A stretch of 29,072 nt of DNA from Opitutia bacterium (lineage in GTDB: Bacteria; Verrucomicrobiota; Verrucomicrobiia; Opitutales; UBA953). The DNA lies in assembly GCA_947378845.1 (NCBI GenBank), contig CANCLQ010000017.1, positions 1 through 29,072 of the forward strand, given 5' to 3'. Numbering within the stretch: the first letter of the stretch is position 1; the number at the start of each line of letters is the position of its first letter. The notes under the pieces are model-generated. The model saw only the letters and a program-made list of their open reading frames with translations. It did no database searches and was not told the DNA's origin. Shown in pieces: positions 1 to 8,644 of the stretch. The position numbers and the translations under genes are program-made.

Positions 1-57
1 TCGCCTAGGCGTAGGGCCGGTGAGGCGGCCGCCACGGCCACGAATCCAAATGGGTGA
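1..57 (+). other. GC-rich left edge, possible 3' end of an upstream gene
   Basis: One plus-strand frame is open from the first base to a TGA at 55-57 and would encode 18 residues rich in Arg, Ala and Thr. This could be the low-complexity tail of a gene that begins outside the window. The first 45 bases are clearly more GC-rich than what follows and contain the 10-bp palindrome CGCCTAGGCG at 2-11. The minus strand here also reads as an Arg/Gly-rich frame, so strand and coding status are uncertain. The rest of the stretch up to thrB at 158 shows no convincing promoter. Confidence 0.2.
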
Positions 58-157
58 GTCCGTTTTGGCATTTTTAGGCTCGGTAACGCTCATGTTCACC
101 GTTGACCCTGTGGGTGGCAATCCGAAAGGTCTTCACATCCCTTGTTTTAGGGCTGAT

Positions 158-1111
158 ATGTCTCAAATGCCGCTCAAAGAAGTCCGCGTTTTCTCCCCCG
201 CCACTGTTGCCAACGTGGCGTGCGGGTTCGACGTGCTTGGTTTTGCGATTGAGCAACCTGGTGACGAGATCGTGGTTCGTCGCTCGGAGCAGCCAGGTTT
301 TCGCATTACGAAAATTACCGGCGATGATGGACGACTCCCTTTGGATCCAAAACTGAATACGGCCGGCGTGGCGGTGTTGGATCTCTTGCGCAATTTAGGT
401 AAGACGGATCTCGGTATCGAGATGGAGGTCCACAAAAAGATGCCTTTTGGCAGTGGCCTCGGTTCGAGCGCAGCGAGTGCGGTTGGCGGTGCTTTTGCAG
501 TGAACCATTTATTAGGTGAGCCACTGACACGTAAGCAATTGTTGCCCTTTGTGGTCGCGGGTGAAGCTGCGGCTGATGGTGCGTGGCATGCGGACAACGT
601 CGGCCCCTGTTTATTGGGTGGCATTACGCTCATTCGTTCGAATGCGGAACTCGATGTGCACACGATTCCCATTCCAGAAAATCTTTGGGCGGCGGTTGTG
701 CATCCAGATATCGTCGTGCTCACGAAAGTCGCGCGCGAGATTATGCCTCGTCACATTCAGCTCGAAACTTCGACGCAACAAATCGGCAACTTAGGCGGAC
801 TCATCTGCGGTCTGTATCAAAGTGACTACGGCTTGATTGGTCGTTCGTTGCACGACTTGATTGCGGAGCCTTACCGTCAGCGTTTAATTCCTGAATTCTA
901 TCGAGCCAAACGTGCTGCCATGGCCGCAGGTGCGCTCGGTTTCTCTATTTCTGGTGCGGGTCCAAGCGTCTTTGCTTTGTGCGAAGGCGAGAAGGTGGCT
1001 CGCGAGGTGGCCAAGGCAGTCGCTGAAGTTTTCAGCTCGGTGCCATTGAAAGCCACACCATACGTTTCGCGCATTAATCCCAAGGGTGTTCATGTCCTCT
1101 CAGCCTCGTAA
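158..1111 (+). CDS. thrB: Homoserine kinase
   Basis: ThrB phosphorylates L-homoserine with ATP in the cytoplasm, the penultimate step of threonine synthesis. The 317-residue protein shows the GHMP-kinase features: an N-terminal VFSPATVANVACGFDVLGFA segment, the glycine/serine-rich ATP loop PFGSGLGSSAASAVGG at about residues 96-111, and the C-terminal GAGPSVFAL motif near residue 265. The frame stays open upstream to 20, but homologues start just before the VFSPATVAN strand. The ATG at 158 is preceded by AGGG (149-152) five bases away, one of the few Shine-Dalgarno-like sites in the window; an ATG three codons later is also possible. Its 3' end overlaps thrC, so the two are probably translated together. 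Identity is secure. Confidence 0.95.
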   Translation: MSQMPLKEVRVFSPATVANVACGFDVLGFAIEQPGDEIVVRRSEQPGFRITKITGDDGRLPLDPKLNTAGVAVLDLLRNLGKTDLGIEMEVHKKMPFGSGLGSSAASAVGGAFAVNHLLGEPLTRKQLLPFVVAGEAAADGAWHADNVGPCLLGGITLIRSNAELDVHTIPIPENLWAAVVHPDIVVLTKVAREIMPRHIQLETSTQQIGNLGGLICGLYQSDYGLIGRSLHDLIAEPYRQRLIPEFYRAKRAAMAAGALGFSISGAGPSVFALCEGEKVAREVAKAVAEVFSSVPLKATPYVSRINPKGVHVLSAS

Positions 1112-2423
1112 GTTAGAATTCATTTCCACGGCGGACAGTCAGCAGCGTGCTTCACTGCGTGAAGTCTTGTTGGCGTCGATGCCTGGCAAAGGTGGCCTGT
1201 GGGTTCCTAGCGTGATTCCCACGTTACCATCGGATTTTATTCAAAGGCACGCGAACGATACTTATCCGCAACTCGCGGAAGCGGTGATCGCTCCATTCTT
1301 CGCTGAAGAATTGGGTGCGGATGTTCTGCACAGGCTTTGTGAGGAGTCTTTTAATTTCCCAGTGCCACTGGTTTATCCAGCGGGCTACAAAGGAACTACC
1401 CAGGAACATATATCAGTTCTCGAATTATTTCAGGGTCCATCGGCGGCATTTAAAGATTTTGCGGTACGTATGTTGGTGCGTGTGACCGCACATGTATTAA
1501 GCAAAGATTTTCCTGAGCTTACGATTTTGGCTGCGACCTCGGGTGACACCGGTGCGGCAGTAACGGAAGCATGCTCGGGCGTTAAAGGTGTTCGCGCTGT
1601 TGTACTTTATCCACGCGTGGGAGTGAGTGGCGTACAAGAATCACAGATTGCTCGAGCCCGTCCTGGCGTAGTCGCCATTTCCGTCGATGGTACTTTTGAT
1701 GACTGTCAGGCCTTGGTGAAACGTGCGCTGGCGGACGACTCATTGCGTCGTAAGCGCCCATTATTAACGGCGAATTCGATTAATCCTGTGCGCCTGATTT
1801 CACAGGTGCCGTTCGCTTTCCATGCACGCCGATTATTGGATGCTCAACGCGCGATGGCGATTGTTGTACCCTCAGGTAATTTAGGAAACGTCGGTGCCGT
1901 GCAACTTGCACGTCGCATGGGACTTTCGGTTGATACTTTAATTGCGGCGACAAATACAAATTCTCCACTACCGCATTTATTCGCGACTGGAAAATATGAG
2001 CCTCGTCGGGCACAGCCCACGGCATCGAACGCAATGGATATTGGTGACCCCAATAACTTGGGACGACTCTTGGCGTGGCGCGAAGGCGGTCCCGAAGTTT
2101 CAGCGGTTACCATTGATGACGTCGCCACTTTAGATGCAATGCGCCAGGTCCGTGCGAAGGGTGGCTATGTACTCTGTCCGCACACCGCAGTAGGATGGAA
2201 AGCTGCGGAAGATTTAGTCGCACGCGATACGCGTAAGAATTTAGACGTCGTGGTCTTTGGCACCGCGCACCCCGCAAAATTCCCCGATGTCTTACAAGAT
2301 GCCTTTGGAGATCGGAATGCCTCGACCTTCCCATTTGCATTACCGAAGCCTGAGCCACTGCGCGTCGGCAATGATTACGAAGCCATCCGCCAGGTCTTAG
2401 AATCCGAAGCGGGTTTTAGATAG
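1092..2423 (+). CDS. thrC: Threonine synthase
   Basis: ThrC is a PLP enzyme that converts O-phosphohomoserine, the product of ThrB, to threonine. The 443-residue protein carries the PLP-lysine motif GPSAAFKDFA (Lys121 from the chosen start), the TSGDTGAA phosphate-binding segment and the PSGNLGNVGA loop typical of the family. The ATG at 1092 lies inside the last codons of thrB (20-nt overlap) with AAGGG about five bases upstream; a GTG at 1086 would add two residues. Together thrB and thrC form a two-gene operon. The stop codon overlaps the stop of the convergent DUF2306 gene by 8 nt, so there is no room for a conventional terminator between them. Confidence 0.95.
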   Translation: MSSQPRKLEFISTADSQQRASLREVLLASMPGKGGLWVPSVIPTLPSDFIQRHANDTYPQLAEAVIAPFFAEELGADVLHRLCEESFNFPVPLVYPAGYKGTTQEHISVLELFQGPSAAFKDFAVRMLVRVTAHVLSKDFPELTILAATSGDTGAAVTEACSGVKGVRAVVLYPRVGVSGVQESQIARARPGVVAISVDGTFDDCQALVKRALADDSLRRKRPLLTANSINPVRLISQVPFAFHARRLLDAQRAMAIVVPSGNLGNVGAVQLARRMGLSVDTLIAATNTNSPLPHLFATGKYEPRRAQPTASNAMDIGDPNNLGRLLAWREGGPEVSAVTIDDVATLDAMRQVRAKGGYVLCPHTAVGWKAAEDLVARDTRKNLDVVVFGTAHPAKFPDVLQDAFGDRNASTFPFALPKPEPLRVGNDYEAIRQVLESEAGFR

Positions 2424-3033
2424 TCTTGTCGCTTTTTCCTGACAGGCGATTTTTTCGAATGATCCATTCGGCTACGATGAGATTGGGAATCCAGCAGGTC
2501 CAACTCAGCATCCAATAGAAGTCTTCAAAAGCGTAGCCCGAGGCGAAGCCGATGCCTAATTGTGCACGGATCGTTACCGCGGCGAAGGTTAAGGCGAAGC
2601 TCCGCATCGCCCATTCTGAGTGTACAGTGTAGTCGCCCAGCTTAACTGCACGGAGTGCGCGGCCAGCCGTGTACATCCAAAGCAGGGCGAGCACCATGAA
2701 GCCCAATTGGGAGATGATGCCGCCTTGTGCAATGGTCGCCGTGAATAGTCCGGAGATGCCACCGATAAAAACCATACTAAAATAAATCATGCCCAGCGTG
2801 CGATGCAGGGTGCGTCGACGACGCAGAGACGGGATGAATTGAAAAGGGCCGACAGCGAGAGCCACAAGCGAAGCAGCTACGTGAATAAGGATGCGCCACG
2901 GATACGCAGCATAAGCAGCCATCATGGATGGATGAACCGTACGTCCGGGGGTTAGAAAAGCATAACCCACGACAGCGTATAAAGCGACCGCGAGTGATGA
3001 ACCTATGAGTAACCAGAAAAGGGTCTTACTCAT
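2416..3033 (-). CDS. DUF2306-type integral membrane protein
   Basis: The 205-residue protein has about six hydrophobic segments: residues 5-27, 45-67, 80-103, 108-123, and two more in the C-terminal half. It has the hallmarks of the DUF2306 family: a loop with LHRTLGMIYF after the second helix pair and the segment VHSEWAMRSFALTFAAVTIR further on, with conserved His, Trp and Arg. These inner-membrane proteins have no firmly assigned role; the paired histidines suggest haem or metal binding, which is inference. The ATG at 3033 is preceded by CTACCCATCT and not by a Shine-Dalgarno sequence. The short lipoprotein gene lies 32 nt upstream, so co-transcription is likely. The 3' end overlaps thrC by 8 nt. 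Confidence 0.8.
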   Translation of the reverse strand: MSKTLFWLLIGSSLAVALYAVVGYAFLTPGRTVHPSMMAAYAAYPWRILIHVAASLVALAVGPFQFIPSLRRRRTLHRTLGMIYFSMVFIGGISGLFTATIAQGGIISQLGFMVLALLWMYTAGRALRAVKLGDYTVHSEWAMRSFALTFAAVTIRAQLGIGFASGYAFEDFYWMLSWTCWIPNLIVAEWIIRKNRLSGKSDKTI

Positions 3034-3065
3034 AGATGGGTAGAGAGTGACCCAGTTTATTTAAC

Positions 3066-3191
3066 TTACTTCTGCGGGGCCTCGACCTTGGCCGTGTCGG
3101 GCTTGGGTGCGCCTTTGGGGGACTCAATAACCACAATGCATCCCGTGAGGAAGAGGGCGGTGACGGCGAGAAGAGGAGCGACCAGTTTCAT
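3066..3191 (-). CDS. Small predicted lipoprotein, 41 aa
   Basis: This short reading frame starts MKLVAPLLAVTALFLTGC: a two-residue basic start, a hydrophobic stretch, then the lipobox LTGC with the lipidated Cys at position 18. The mature part is only 24 residues, ending in a Lys/Pro/Ala-rich tail. The lipobox in the right place, a clean ATG and a TAA stop make a real gene likely despite its length. It sits between the ArsR-methyltransferase gene and the DUF2306 gene on the same strand. Entericidin-like tiny lipoproteins are a loose analogy only; no function can be assigned. Confidence 0.65.
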   Translation of the reverse strand: MKLVAPLLAVTALFLTGCIVVIESPKGAPKPDTAKVEAPQK

Positions 3192-3198
3192 ACCGTTA

Positions 3199-3225
3199 AT
3201 ATTACCCTGTGCTTTAATTTGGCAA
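3199..3225 (-). promoter_or_regulatory. Possible promoter for the 41-aa lipoprotein
   Basis: Read on the minus strand, TTGCCA (3225-3220) and TAATAT (3204-3199) are separated by 15 bases. The -10 is close to consensus but the spacer is short. The -10 ends only seven bases before the ATG at 3191, so any transcript from it would be nearly leaderless. Confidence 0.3.
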
Positions 3226-3243
3226 CCCAGCAGTCGGTTTAAC

Positions 3244-4182
3244 CTACCTGGCGGGCTTAAGGGCGGTACCTAAGAGCGTTTCGAAGCCAGGCTCTTGGGT
3301 TTCTTTAGCGACAACGCGTACTTCGGGGCGGACGAAGCCGATTTCGTCCAGCCAATCGTGCAGGTCATTTTCCTTAAAGCCCAACCAGCGATCAGCGTAA
3401 AGCTCACGGGCTTTTTCGAACCGGTGGGCACGCAGATCTAAAATAAGTAAACGGCCGCCCGGTTTTAAAATACGGAACGCCTCGGAGAGTGCTTTCTTTG
3501 GATTCTCGGCGTGGTGAAGCGCTTGGCTGAGTAGGGCGATGTCGACGCTGCGATCGGCGAGCGGTACTTTTTCAATATCACCCAAGACGTAATCCACGTT
3601 CTTCAGTTGTTCTTTTTTCGCGAGTGAACGTCCGAGTTCCACCATGCGTGGAGAGTTGTCGATGCAATGTACGAATTCAGCTTGGCGAGCGAGCAGACGT
3701 GAGACGGTGCCATCACCCGCTCCGAGATCCGCAATCTTAACGCGCGGCGTGAGGAGTAGAAGCATTTGACCAATCGATTCCCAGGAACGTCCGGGGCAGT
3801 AATTTTTTCCGAGTCGTTCAGCGACGAGGTTAAAATGTTGTTCGGTACGACGACGACGTTTCTCCGCAAGGCGCTTGAGGGCGCGTTGATCGGCTAAGGT
3901 AAGAGTATCTTGTGCTGTAGCTTGAATGGCGGCCTCGAGGATTTTTTGCACACCCGCAGGTAGGCTTTCGGATAAAGCGTAGAAGGAGTTTTTGCCGTCG
4001 CGACGATCGGCAGCGAGGCCTGCTTTACGAAGAAGGGAAAGGTGCGTCGAGATGCGCGATTGGCGCATGCCGAGAATCTCTTGGAGTTCACCCACGGAGA
4101 GTTCGCCCCGGCTCAGCAGAAAAATAATACGCGCCCGAGTTGGATCGGACAGAAGGCGCATGGACTCCCAAGGGTTGGGCAT
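3244..4182 (-). CDS. ArsR-family regulator fused to a SAM-dependent methyltransferase
   Basis: Residues 1-95 form an ArsR/SmtB winged helix: LSDPTRARIIFLLSRGELSV, then a recognition helix around RQSRISTHLSLLRKAGL and a wing with RRDGKNSFYAL. Residues 125-305 form a class I methyltransferase of the Methyltransf_11 type, with DLGAGDG at 152-158, an acidic residue in CIDNS at about 175, and a LKPGGRLLILDL strand. The ArsR part lacks the Cys pair of arsenic- or metal-sensing members, so it is unlikely to sense metals. Fusions of this architecture are widespread and often lie near methionine/SAM genes; sensing of SAM or a related metabolite is a guess. metX is in the window but far away. The ATG at 4182 is preceded directly by CTGCCC. 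Confident on domains, not on role. Confidence 0.85.
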   Translation of the reverse strand: MPNPWESMRLLSDPTRARIIFLLSRGELSVGELQEILGMRQSRISTHLSLLRKAGLAADRRDGKNSFYALSESLPAGVQKILEAAIQATAQDTLTLADQRALKRLAEKRRRRTEQHFNLVAERLGKNYCPGRSWESIGQMLLLLTPRVKIADLGAGDGTVSRLLARQAEFVHCIDNSPRMVELGRSLAKKEQLKNVDYVLGDIEKVPLADRSVDIALLSQALHHAENPKKALSEAFRILKPGGRLLILDLRAHRFEKARELYADRWLGFKENDLHDWLDEIGFVRPEVRVVAKETQEPGFETLLGTALKPAR

Positions 4183-4222
4183 GGGCAGACTGTGGACAGC
4201 CCTTGCGGGTATGTCAAAAGAG

Positions 4223-4245
4223 GAAGCCCCGAATATCGGGGCTTC
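4223..4245 (-). terminator. Hairpin terminator after the greA-like gene
   Basis: Ten perfect base pairs, GAAGCCCCGA and TCGGGGCTTC, enclose a three-base loop. It lies 23 bases past the stop of the long greA gene and is followed, in the minus direction, by CTCTTTTG, a short T-rich run. This fits a Rho-independent terminator that insulates greA from the ArsR-methyltransferase gene downstream. Confidence 0.75.
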
Positions 4246-4268
4246 TCAGGGTCGCACTTAAGCGAAGC

Positions 4269-6233
4269 TTACTTCTTATCAACCCAGCGGCTGATCGAGA
4301 GAACTTTCCAGGTCTCAGTCTTGCCGTTGATGTTGGTTGTGAAGGTCTCATCGAGCTTGTGGTTAACGAGCTGACGAGCCAGAGGTGAGGTGTAAGCCAG
4401 AATGTTGATTTCAGGCTGACCGTCCCAAGCGCCGAGGATGTCGTAAGTGATGTCCGTGTTGTCGGAAGAGCGGTGGAATTTTACCGTCGAACCAATGGTG
4501 ATAGAATCCTTGGTGGCTTCGGTGAAGTCGGTGACGCGAGCCTTCTTGAGCATCGCTTCTAATTCAGCACGACGTGCGGTGAGCGTGTCGTGATCTTGGC
4601 GAGCCATCTTGTACTCAGAATTTTCACGTAAGTCACCGTGCTCTTTCGCCACTTGAATCGCTTCCTTGGTGGCAGGGAGTTTGACCTTAACGATGTCTTC
4701 GAGTTCAGCTTCGCGAGCAGCCTTGCTGGTCTTGGAAACCACCAACTCTTTGTCGTCGGTTGCAGAATCAGGCTGACGGGATTGTACGAGGCGTTGCACG
4801 TGGGGCTCGATTTTAGCTAAGCGGGCCAAGAGGGAATTCTTGGTCATCTTATCGAAGCCTTGGTTGCGCAGCATCACGCGGGTGAGATCGAAGACCGTTT
4901 CGCTGTCTACTTTCTTGCCGTTAGGAGCGAGGACGTCGGCGATGAGTGCCTTGTCCTTAATCAGTTCGTTAGCGAGAGGGATACGCGCGGTCGAGTTGGA
5001 CTCGAGGGCTTCGGCGTCGATGCTACCGAGGATAGCGCCGAGTAAACCAGGAACGATGAGAGGGGTGACGATGTCCGCGTACTTCTTGGAATCACGGTTC
5101 TTGATAATCCAGATAATAACTGGCGGACGAAGTTCGCGAGTTTCGAGCCACTGAAGGAGGCGTTGTCCGACGAGTTCGGAGAGGCCAGCGTCGCAGAGGT
5201 AAGCGATAGTCTCAGAAACTAATTTAGCAGAGCCGCTCTTGGTCCCGCCGATGTCGCGATTGCGCAGGAGATCAAACGCGCGGTCCGACCATTTTTCGCC
5301 GTGGTGTGCGCGAACGAGGTCAAGCAGGCTGCGAATCTTTTCGGAAGTGTGAGGAATGTTGAGCGCGATGTTCGCGAGGTCGCCATCATTGCAAAGCGCG
5401 ATGATGTCGGAGGCCGTAGGGCTGAAGGTTTCAACGGTTTCAACGGCGCTGCGGAAGAACTTATCGCGATTCCAAATAGCGCAGAGAATCTTAGGCAGAT
5501 TGACGTTGCGGCGGCTGCCTGAAAGTCCGGCGACGGCCTTCGAGAGGTCGCTACAAACCTTAGCGAGATTGGCTTCGTTAGCGGCTGAGCGAGTTTCGGC
5601 GGTAGCGCTTTCGCTGAGTTCTTCGAGGAGGGCTAATTTGCGTTCGAAGTTGGGCGCCATCTCGTACTGAGCGAAGAGGTCTTCGCCGACGTCTTGAGGG
5701 GCTTCGAGCAGGGCGTAGAGTCCGCCTTTTTTCTCAGGAATGAGAATGGAGCGATCCTTGCGGATGATAGCACGACCCTTGGTCCACCAAGCTTTGAAAG
5801 CGGTGGCGCGGTCTTTACCTGCAGGAAGAGAAGCGAAGAAAATGCGGTCGAGATTAGCCTCTAATGCGTAGGAGGAACATTCGCCCGTTGGATATTCGGC
5901 GAGGATGTTTTTGATGAGAGTGGCGACGTCGTCGGAGACGAGTTTGGCAATTTTTTCCTTGGAGGAGTCAGCGTACGCTTGGGCTACGGTGCTTTCAGGA
6001 TTAATGATTTCAATTTTACCGGAGAAGAAGGCGACATCCATGGTGTGACCTTTTTTGGACTGCTCAGGGAAATCGATGGTGAAGCGCTTGGTGCTTTCGT
6101 CGAAGCTGCGGATCACTCCGATGCCCCAAGCCTGGTGTAAACAGAAACCGGTTTGTCCGGCCGAGACCTTAGAGATAGTGTCTTGGAGGTGGAGTGTTTT
6201 ACCACCTTGTGGGTTGAGGGCCTTGTTACTCAT
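4269..6233 (-). CDS. greA: Long GreA-type transcription factor with N-terminal extension
   Basis: The last ~150 residues of this 654-aa protein are GreA. They have the antiparallel coiled coil with the tip motif EHGDLRENSEY at 531-541, keeping the Asp and Glu that place catalytic Mg2+ in the RNA polymerase channel, followed by the FKBP-like domain with TSPLARQL. GreA rescues backtracked polymerase by stimulating transcript cleavage; normal GreA is ~158 aa. The N-terminus (about residues 20-80) has a HQAWGIGVIRSF strand reminiscent of Tudor/KOW-like polymerase-contacting domains, then a ~400-residue mostly helical middle of unknown role. Chlamydial GreA is similarly long, which supports a PVC origin. 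ATG at 6233 is chosen over a TTG nine codons upstream. It diverges from rlmN and ends at a hairpin terminator. Confidence 0.85.
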   Translation of the reverse strand: MSNKALNPQGGKTLHLQDTISKVSAGQTGFCLHQAWGIGVIRSFDESTKRFTIDFPEQSKKGHTMDVAFFSGKIEIINPESTVAQAYADSSKEKIAKLVSDDVATLIKNILAEYPTGECSSYALEANLDRIFFASLPAGKDRATAFKAWWTKGRAIIRKDRSILIPEKKGGLYALLEAPQDVGEDLFAQYEMAPNFERKLALLEELSESATAETRSAANEANLAKVCSDLSKAVAGLSGSRRNVNLPKILCAIWNRDKFFRSAVETVETFSPTASDIIALCNDGDLANIALNIPHTSEKIRSLLDLVRAHHGEKWSDRAFDLLRNRDIGGTKSGSAKLVSETIAYLCDAGLSELVGQRLLQWLETRELRPPVIIWIIKNRDSKKYADIVTPLIVPGLLGAILGSIDAEALESNSTARIPLANELIKDKALIADVLAPNGKKVDSETVFDLTRVMLRNQGFDKMTKNSLLARLAKIEPHVQRLVQSRQPDSATDDKELVVSKTSKAAREAELEDIVKVKLPATKEAIQVAKEHGDLRENSEYKMARQDHDTLTARRAELEAMLKKARVTDFTEATKDSITIGSTVKFHRSSDNTDITYDILGAWDGQPEINILAYTSPLARQLVNHKLDETFTTNINGKTETWKVLSISRWVDKK

Positions 6234-6333
6234 TGCAAAAAGTGGTTTTGAGGATAACAAATCTCACTTGCAAGCCGGAAGGCAGGACCCTTGTCCTTGT
6301 TTGCCGGATTTGGACTCAATCGACCTCAAACAC

Positions 6334-7463
<1,130 letters not shown>

Positions 7464-7467
<4 letters not shown>

Positions 7468-8114
7468 GCTTTTAGCTTCGCGATAAAGTCTTTACGGTCG
7501 GCTGCCTTATAAAAAGCGGTGCCCGCTACTAAAGTGTCGGCACCGGCGTCGCGACAGAGTCGACCTGTTTCGGCATTGATACCGCCATCTACTTCGAGGC
7601 GATAATTTAAGCCGCGCTTCTTGCGTTCTGCGTTCAGGAATTCGATGCTCTTGAGAACGGAAGGAATAAAAGCTTGTCCGCCAAAACCAGGGAAGACTGT
7701 CATGCAGAGCACGAGGTCGACCGCGTCGAGGTAAGGCAGAAGTCTGGATGGATCGCAGTCAGGATTCATCGCAATGCCCGCGGAGATACCTGCATCCTTA
7801 ATCGCTTTGAGGGTCTGACCCACATTGTGATCAGCTTCGACGTGTACGGTGAGACGGTTGGCTCCGGCTTTGACGAAAGGTGCTACAAAGCGATCAGGGT
7901 GGGAAAGCATGAGGTGCACATCGAAGTGCAACTGTGTGCGTGGACGGAGGTCGGCGACGACTTGTGGGCCGAAGCTGATGTTGGGCACGAAATGCCCGTC
8001 CATGATGTCGAGGTGTACCCAGGTCAGTCCCGCTTCTTCGATGGCCTTAATCCCAAGGGCGAACTCACCGTGATTAGCAGCGAGTAACGAGGGGGCGACG
8101 ATGGGAGAGGGCAT
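7464..8114 (-). CDS. rpe: Ribulose-phosphate 3-epimerase
   Basis: Rpe interconverts ribulose 5-phosphate and xylulose 5-phosphate in the pentose phosphate pathway. The 216-residue TIM-barrel protein shows the family marks: APSLLAAN at the start, VHLDIMDGHFVPNISFGP, HFDVHLM, MTVFPGFGGQAF and EVDGGIN, which supply the catalytic Asp pair and metal-binding His residues. The ATG at 8114 is chosen; a TTG three codons earlier is possible but would overlap lptE. It is the last gene of the rpmF-plsX-fabH-TPR-lptE-rpe run, two bases after the lptE stop. Its 3' end overlaps rlmN by four bases. Confidence 0.95.
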
Positions 8115-8116
8115 GG

Positions 8117-8644
8117 TTACCAAGAGGTAGTAGCGGCTTCGCGGATTTGAGCGGCGATGTCGGCAAAAATTCCTGGAGCGATGCTGCGTTCTTCCGAAGC
8201 GCCATCGCCAGTTGCTTGCTGCGTGGCAGTCGCGCCTGAAGGTTGTAATGTGGCGGAGGCGCTGAATTCGCGATTCTTAAACAAAACCTTTTGTCCGTTT
8301 TGCGTAGTCAGTGTGCAGCGAACTTTAATTAAAATATTGTAACTCGTGTAAGTGTAGGCGTCGGTGGAACTCGTGGTGAGACCCTTGTGTGAGTATTCTA
8401 CAACTTCGGTTTCAAGTTTAGCATCGCCGGCGCCGACTTTGAGGCGAGGGTCGCCTTGGAAGCTTTCACGCAATTTTTGTTCGAGTGGCAAATGCATGCC
8501 AGGACGAGTGGTCGAATTGCGAACGGGGCTGATTTCAATGGTGCTGAAGGTGGGCTTGGGTCCGCCGAGTTTGTACGCTGAGCAACCTGAATGCACGAAG
8601 CCTAAGCTCAGTGCGACAACGAGAATGGTGATAGAGCGAAACAT
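8117..8644 (-). CDS. lptE: LptE-like LPS-assembly lipoprotein
   Basis: The 175-residue protein has a lipoprotein signal: a hydrophobic N-terminus then the lipobox VHSGC with Cys at 21. The mature part follows the LptE/RlpB plan: SAYKLGG just after the lipid anchor, IEISPVRNSTTRPG, a helix with LEQKLRESF, then alternating strands and a final helix. LptE plugs the LptD barrel and helps insert LPS in the outer membrane, which agrees with lpxA elsewhere in the window. Its ATG overlaps the stop of the TPR gene in TAATG, implying translational coupling. The fold match is by pattern and LptE sequences are divergent, so the name is likely and not certain. Confidence 0.7.
   Translation of the reverse strand: MFRSITILVVALSLGFVHSGCSAYKLGGPKPTFSTIEISPVRNSTTRPGMHLPLEQKLRESFQGDPRLKVGAGDAKLETEVVEYSHKGLTTSSTDAYTYTSYNILIKVRCTLTTQNGQKVLFKNREFSASATLQPSGATATQQATGDGASEERSIAPGIFADIAAQIREAATTSW

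Noticed and set aside
102..130. TTGACC at 102-107 as a thrB promoter
   Set aside because: The hexamer at the right distance (AAAGGT) does not resemble a -10 element.
163..723. Open 186-codon frame antisense to thrB
   Set aside because: It lies wholly opposite the well-supported homoserine kinase and its translation has no domain pattern; it mirrors thrB codon bias.
6055..6333. Upstream extension of the rlmN frame
   Set aside because: It overlaps the coding start of divergent greA and adds 93 residues not found in RlmN proteins.
7674..8087. Open 137-codon frame antisense to rpe
   Set aside because: It is covered by the intact epimerase gene and shows no family motif or start context.
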